From an uncultured Parvibacter sp. (lineage in GTDB: Bacteria > Actinomycetota > Coriobacteriia > Coriobacteriales > Eggerthellaceae), in NCBI GenBank assembly GCA_910587945.1, contig CAJUNI010000011.1:2966-26476 (forward strand): a stretch of DNA of 23,511 nt. Direction: 5' to 3'. Below the pieces are notes generated by a model. That model saw nothing but the letters and a program-made list of their open reading frames with translations. It was not told the origin of the DNA and did not search any database. Position 1 is the stretch's first letter. Each line of letters opens with the position of its first letter. Below are positions 20,579 through 23,511 of the stretch, one piece after another. A program made the position numbers and the translations under genes.

Positions 20579-23511
20579 TTAGGATTCGGTTTCCTCATCC
20601 TCCTCTTTGCGGCGGCGGCGCACCCCTGCAGCAATAAGAAGAGCGAAGGCACCCGCGGCAATCAAGGCAAACAGCAGAAGCAGTGCCTGGTCACCCGTCT
20701 TCGGCAAGAGCAGCCACGGACGGAGCGGGTCAAACTTCGTCGGCTTCAGCACCTCAGGATCCGGCTCTACGTAGTAACCAAGATCAACGGGCTTCGCCGT
20801 CTCTTCAGTCCAGTTGGAAGCCTCTACCACGTTGTATCCCACACCGTAGGCGTTCGGCTTCGCCAGGTATTCTTCACGGAACACCGGTTCCGTCGGGTCA
20901 GTATCTTCGGTCCCTTCATCGCCAGGAGCATCCGCATCGTCCGTTGCCTCGTCCGAATCCTCCGTAGTTTCGGCCAGAGCTACGTAGCGTGCAGCCCGGG
21001 TGGTTCCCGCATCTGGGGTCGTGCCCCCATCGGGCGTGGTCGATGCACCCTCGTCCTCGGTACCCGGTGTCTCCTCCGGCGTGACTTCCACCAGCACCGT
21101 GGTGCCCAAGCGATGGGTCAGGGCCATGGTCTCGGTGATACCCTCCAGCGGATGGGCCTTCTCACCAATGAGATTCATGTGAGCCAAGTCGTTATCGATC
21201 GCATCGTTATCACCCTGGTTGTAGGGCACAAACTCTGCTTCGCCCGGAATGAACATCCGTACCCGATAGTAGTAGGGCTTTCCTTGCTCATCCAGCAACT
21301 CAAGGCCGGTGAATTCATAGGCACCCGACTCATCGGAGGTGGTCGTAGCCACCAGCTCCCAGTCACCTTCCGAGAGAATGCCGTCGTGCTCTTCGCGCAC
21401 CGGTTCTTTCGGCTCTTCCTCGTCCGGATCCTTAGGCTGATCGGGATCTGTCGGATCTTCGGGATCTGTCGGATTCTCCGGCTTCTCAGGATCACTCGGG
21501 TCCGTCGGGTCAGTCGGGTCGGTCGGCGTAGTGGGATCAGTGGGCTCCGTCGGGTCGGTCGGCGTGACGGGGTCAGTACCCTCCTCGCTGCCATCGGCCG
21601 GGTCTCCCGCAGCCAGCGGAAGCTCTTCTGCGACACGGGCTACACCCTCAGCCGCGACCATAGCAACTTGGTCAGCTACCAGGCTTGCAAAGGTGACTAC
21701 CGGCTCATCGCCCTCGCCTTCCGGCGTCTGAGGAGCGTCCGCATCCCCGTCGCCTTCCGTTCCTTCAGTGCCGTCACCCTCGCCGCCGGTCTCGCCACCA
21801 TCACCCGGCTCCGAGCCTTCTTCGCCCTCACCCGGTTCCACCGGCACTACCGGCTTCTCCGGCTCCGTCGGCGTATCAGGATCGGTGGGATCAGTAGGCT
21901 CGGTGGGAGTATCCGGGTCGGTCGGATCCGTGGGCTCTGTCGGCGTATCGGGATCAGTGGGATCGGTGGGTTCTTCCGGATCCACCGGCTCTGCGGGCTC
22001 TTCCGGATCCTCCGGATCGGCCGGTTTCTCGGGCTCCGGCGTTGCTAGATCTTCTGCCGTAGCATAGACCCGCTCTGCCGTCTCCAGCGGCTCGCCCGCC
22101 TTATCTAAGTGGCTACCCGGCTTGCCGTCGGTAATAGAGCTACCAACGCCCGCCTCAAGGGCCTCATCCACGGTACCGTGCTTGCGCTCCAAGTACACCA
22201 CAGCACCCGGTACCCGCACTTCTTCACCAAGATGGAAGCCATCCTTATCAGGATCCTCAAAGACAATACCCGATACCTCACCCAAGATGAAGGGCAAGAG
22301 GCCCGCATCGTTGTGCTCGCTTTGAGTTACGGCAATCTTTGACCAGAGATTGCTGCGACCCTCGGCAGTGGTATACCACGGACCCTCCACTCGTACATCC
22401 TCGGCTTCGTTCGCAGCCAGAGGCAACGCCAGCACTACCAGGCCATCAATGCCCGTATCAGGCAGCAAGCGGGTGGTCTGATCGTCCAGGTCAGAGTCAA
22501 TACGCGGATTGTTCTTCGGCTCTTGGGCATTGCCCTCTTCATCGGTGGCCGTTGCCGGATCCGCCGCGTTGAGCGCCGTTACGGTATAACCGTCAGGAAT
22601 TTCCATCACGTTCACGCGATAGCCAAAGATCACGGTTTCCATAGCCTCATAGGGAGACTCACCTGCACCGGCCAAATGCTCAAAGCGGTAGGTGCCATCT
22701 TCACCCGTGATAATGGTTTGCTCCTCGAAGCGGCTGTCATAGAGCCACACCGCATCACTGCCTTCAACCGGCCCGCGATACCAGTAGCGTGTCAACTTCA
22801 CGACCGCACCAGGCACGCCATCTTCAAGAACTACAACTTCATTGCCGTCCTCATCAAGGGCAATACCGGCCTCCCCTTCCTTCTGGTTGCGCACGCCGTT
22901 GCGGTCGAGATCTTCCCAGACCACACCAGCAATGGCACCGTCGAAGGGTTGCGTGACACCAGCGTCGCCACCACTTACAGACAGACCATAGGGCACGTCA
23001 AAGGCCACGGTGCTTTCCGGCGCCACGTTGCCCTGGCCCGCAACCCAACCCTTGCCGGTCAGGCGCAGGTTGGTCTGATACTGATGACCATCGTCTTCAG
23101 TAGCCGGCTGGCTTAAGAACACCCAGCCGTCATCCAACGTCACTTCAGAATCAACCACGGTGCGATAGGCCGTCTGCTGGCGCAGATAGATGATGCCGTC
23201 GTCGTTACGGATCGCATCCGAGTCGAGGGTTGGGTCATCCCCTTCATGGAAGCGCGTCGGGGCGCCACCATTAACCGGTTCACCCATAAGCACGCGGTAG
23301 CGAGCAATGTAGAGCTCATCGGTGCCGCCCACCGTACCCGGGGCCTCTAAGTCAACCGGTGTGCCATCGGCCTTCAGCTGTACGTAGGGGGCAAGACCCG
23401 TGAAGCTGTAGCGACCTTCGCGATCGGTTACCGCACTCTTGGAGCCCAAGGGCAGCGGCATAGACGGAATCTGCGCCACACCACCAGCAGCCGGATCGCT
23501 CGGGATATAGC
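20579..23511 (-). CDS. LPXTG-anchored surface protein with SdrD_B-like domains (partial)
   Basis: The frame is open to the right edge, so the N-terminus is outside; 977 residues or so are visible. SdrD_B/Cna-B-like beta domains recur: the end of one (SAVTDREGRYSFTGLAPY), a full one (GAIAGVVWEDLDRNGVRNQ to DGTYRFEHL), and another beginning GEVSGIVFEDPDKDGF. Their DxDxNG-type loops suggest calcium binding. About 220 residues of Thr/Asp/Pro/Glu-rich stalk are inserted, partly as a 12-residue repeat TEPTDPTDPDTP, before the domain's apparent second half (WELVATTTSDESGAYEFTGL). The C-terminus has LPKTG, a hydrophobic helix and RRRRK: a sortase signal. It is therefore wall-anchored and probably adhesive. 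Its sortase is not in the window. Confidence 0.93.
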   Translation of the reverse strand, partial: YIPSDPAAGGVAQIPSMPLPLGSKSAVTDREGRYSFTGLAPYVQLKADGTPVDLEAPGTVGGTDELYIARYRVLMGEPVNGGAPTRFHEGDDPTLDSDAIRNDDGIIYLRQQTAYRTVVDSEVTLDDGWVFLSQPATEDDGHQYQTNLRLTGKGWVAGQGNVAPESTVAFDVPYGLSVSGGDAGVTQPFDGAIAGVVWEDLDRNGVRNQKEGEAGIALDEDGNEVVVLEDGVPGAVVKLTRYWYRGPVEGSDAVWLYDSRFEEQTIITGEDGTYRFEHLAGAGESPYEAMETVIFGYRVNVMEIPDGYTVTALNAADPATATDEEGNAQEPKNNPRIDSDLDDQTTRLLPDTGIDGLVVLALPLAANEAEDVRVEGPWYTTAEGRSNLWSKIAVTQSEHNDAGLLPFILGEVSGIVFEDPDKDGFHLGEEVRVPGAVVYLERKHGTVDEALEAGVGSSITDGKPGSHLDKAGEPLETAERVYATAEDLATPEPEKPADPEDPEEPAEPVDPEEPTDPTDPDTPTEPTDPTDPDTPTEPTDPTDPDTPTEPEKPVVPVEPGEGEEGSEPGDGGETGGEGDGTEGTEGDGDADAPQTPEGEGDEPVVTFASLVADQVAMVAAEGVARVAEELPLAAGDPADGSEEGTDPVTPTDPTEPTDPTTPTDPTDPTDPSDPEKPENPTDPEDPTDPDQPKDPDEEEPKEPVREEHDGILSEGDWELVATTTSDESGAYEFTGLELLDEQGKPYYYRVRMFIPGEAEFVPYNQGDNDAIDNDLAHMNLIGEKAHPLEGITETMALTHRLGTTVLVEVTPEETPGTEDEGASTTPDGGTTPDAGTTRAARYVALAETTEDSDEATDDADAPGDEGTEDTDPTEPVFREEYLAKPNAYGVGYNVVEASNWTEETAKPVDLGYYVEPDPEVLKPTKFDPLRPWLLLPKTGDQALLLLFALIAAGAFALLIAAGVRRRRKEEDEETES
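21430..21985. repeat. Coding tandem repeats of the Thr/Asp/Pro stalk
   Basis: Two repeat tracts, about 21430-21570 and 21860-21985, encode degenerate TDP/TEP units. In the second, a 36-nt unit (TEPTDPTDPDTP) is repeated nearly three times. Codon variation between copies shows that they are not freshly duplicated. The segment between the tracts is Gly/Glu-rich, then non-repetitive (VVTFASLVADQVAMVAAEGV). Confidence 0.8.

Noticed and set aside
21430..21985. CRISPR array
   Set aside because: The repeats are in-frame coding units with codon-level variation and no unique spacers. No cas gene is present.
20543..22048. 501-codon open frame on the plus strand
   Set aside because: It is the mirror of the repetitive LPXTG gene; long antisense frames arise from biased codons there. 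The Arg/Ile-rich product resembles no protein family.

Overview
The window comes from a Gram-positive, anaerobic, moderately GC-rich actinobacterium, most likely of class Coriobacteriia (Eggerthellales or a relative). The evidence is an rodA-pbpA-pknB-type cell-wall cluster, an oxygen-sensitive class III ribonucleotide reductase with NrdR boxes, an MEP-pathway ispE and an LPXTG surface protein with SdrD_B-like domains. Species cannot be named from the sequence alone.

Layout. (1) 1-2797: the end of a class B penicillin-binding protein, then a PASTA Ser/Thr kinase and a strong terminator. (2) 2880-3171: a probable 6S RNA gene preceded by repeated operator-like motifs. (3) 3518-7491: a more A+T-rich accessory block. 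It holds an orphan gene of unknown function; a two-gene minus-strand operon of a macro-domain protein and a ThsB/TIR-like protein (a Thoeris-like antiphage module with an unusual soluble N-terminal domain); and a plus-strand cluster of DUF4417, a 132-aa protein and a 62-aa protein. Imperfect 35-36-nt direct repeats bracket the block from the TIR gene to the 62-aa gene. (4) 7545-11678, minus strand: nrdD, nrdG and an MscS channel, with NrdR boxes and a long leader upstream of nrdD. (5) 12192-13658, minus strand: a degenerate homocysteine S-methyltransferase-like protein and an unknown partner. (6) 13659-14672: about 1 kb without protein genes. It holds a highly folded RNA candidate with C-rich loops, an inverted repeat and an orphan minus-strand terminator. 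(7) 14673-19217: housekeeping genes (tRNA-Arg, EamA transporter and shikimate-kinase-like gene, tRNA-Ser, small membrane protein, tadA-ispE, second tRNA-Ser). (8) 19221-23511: a parvulin lipoprotein and the C-terminal 977 residues of an LPXTG-anchored protein with Thr/Asp/Pro stalk repeats.

The most notable items are the macro/TIR module, the folded RNA at 13895-14071, the probable 6S RNA with its operator-like upstream region, and three genes (nrdG, the EamA gene, tadA) with a perfect TATAAT only 7-8 nt before the start codon, which suggests leaderless mRNAs. All family names rest on motif recognition by eye; no database search or structure calculation was run.
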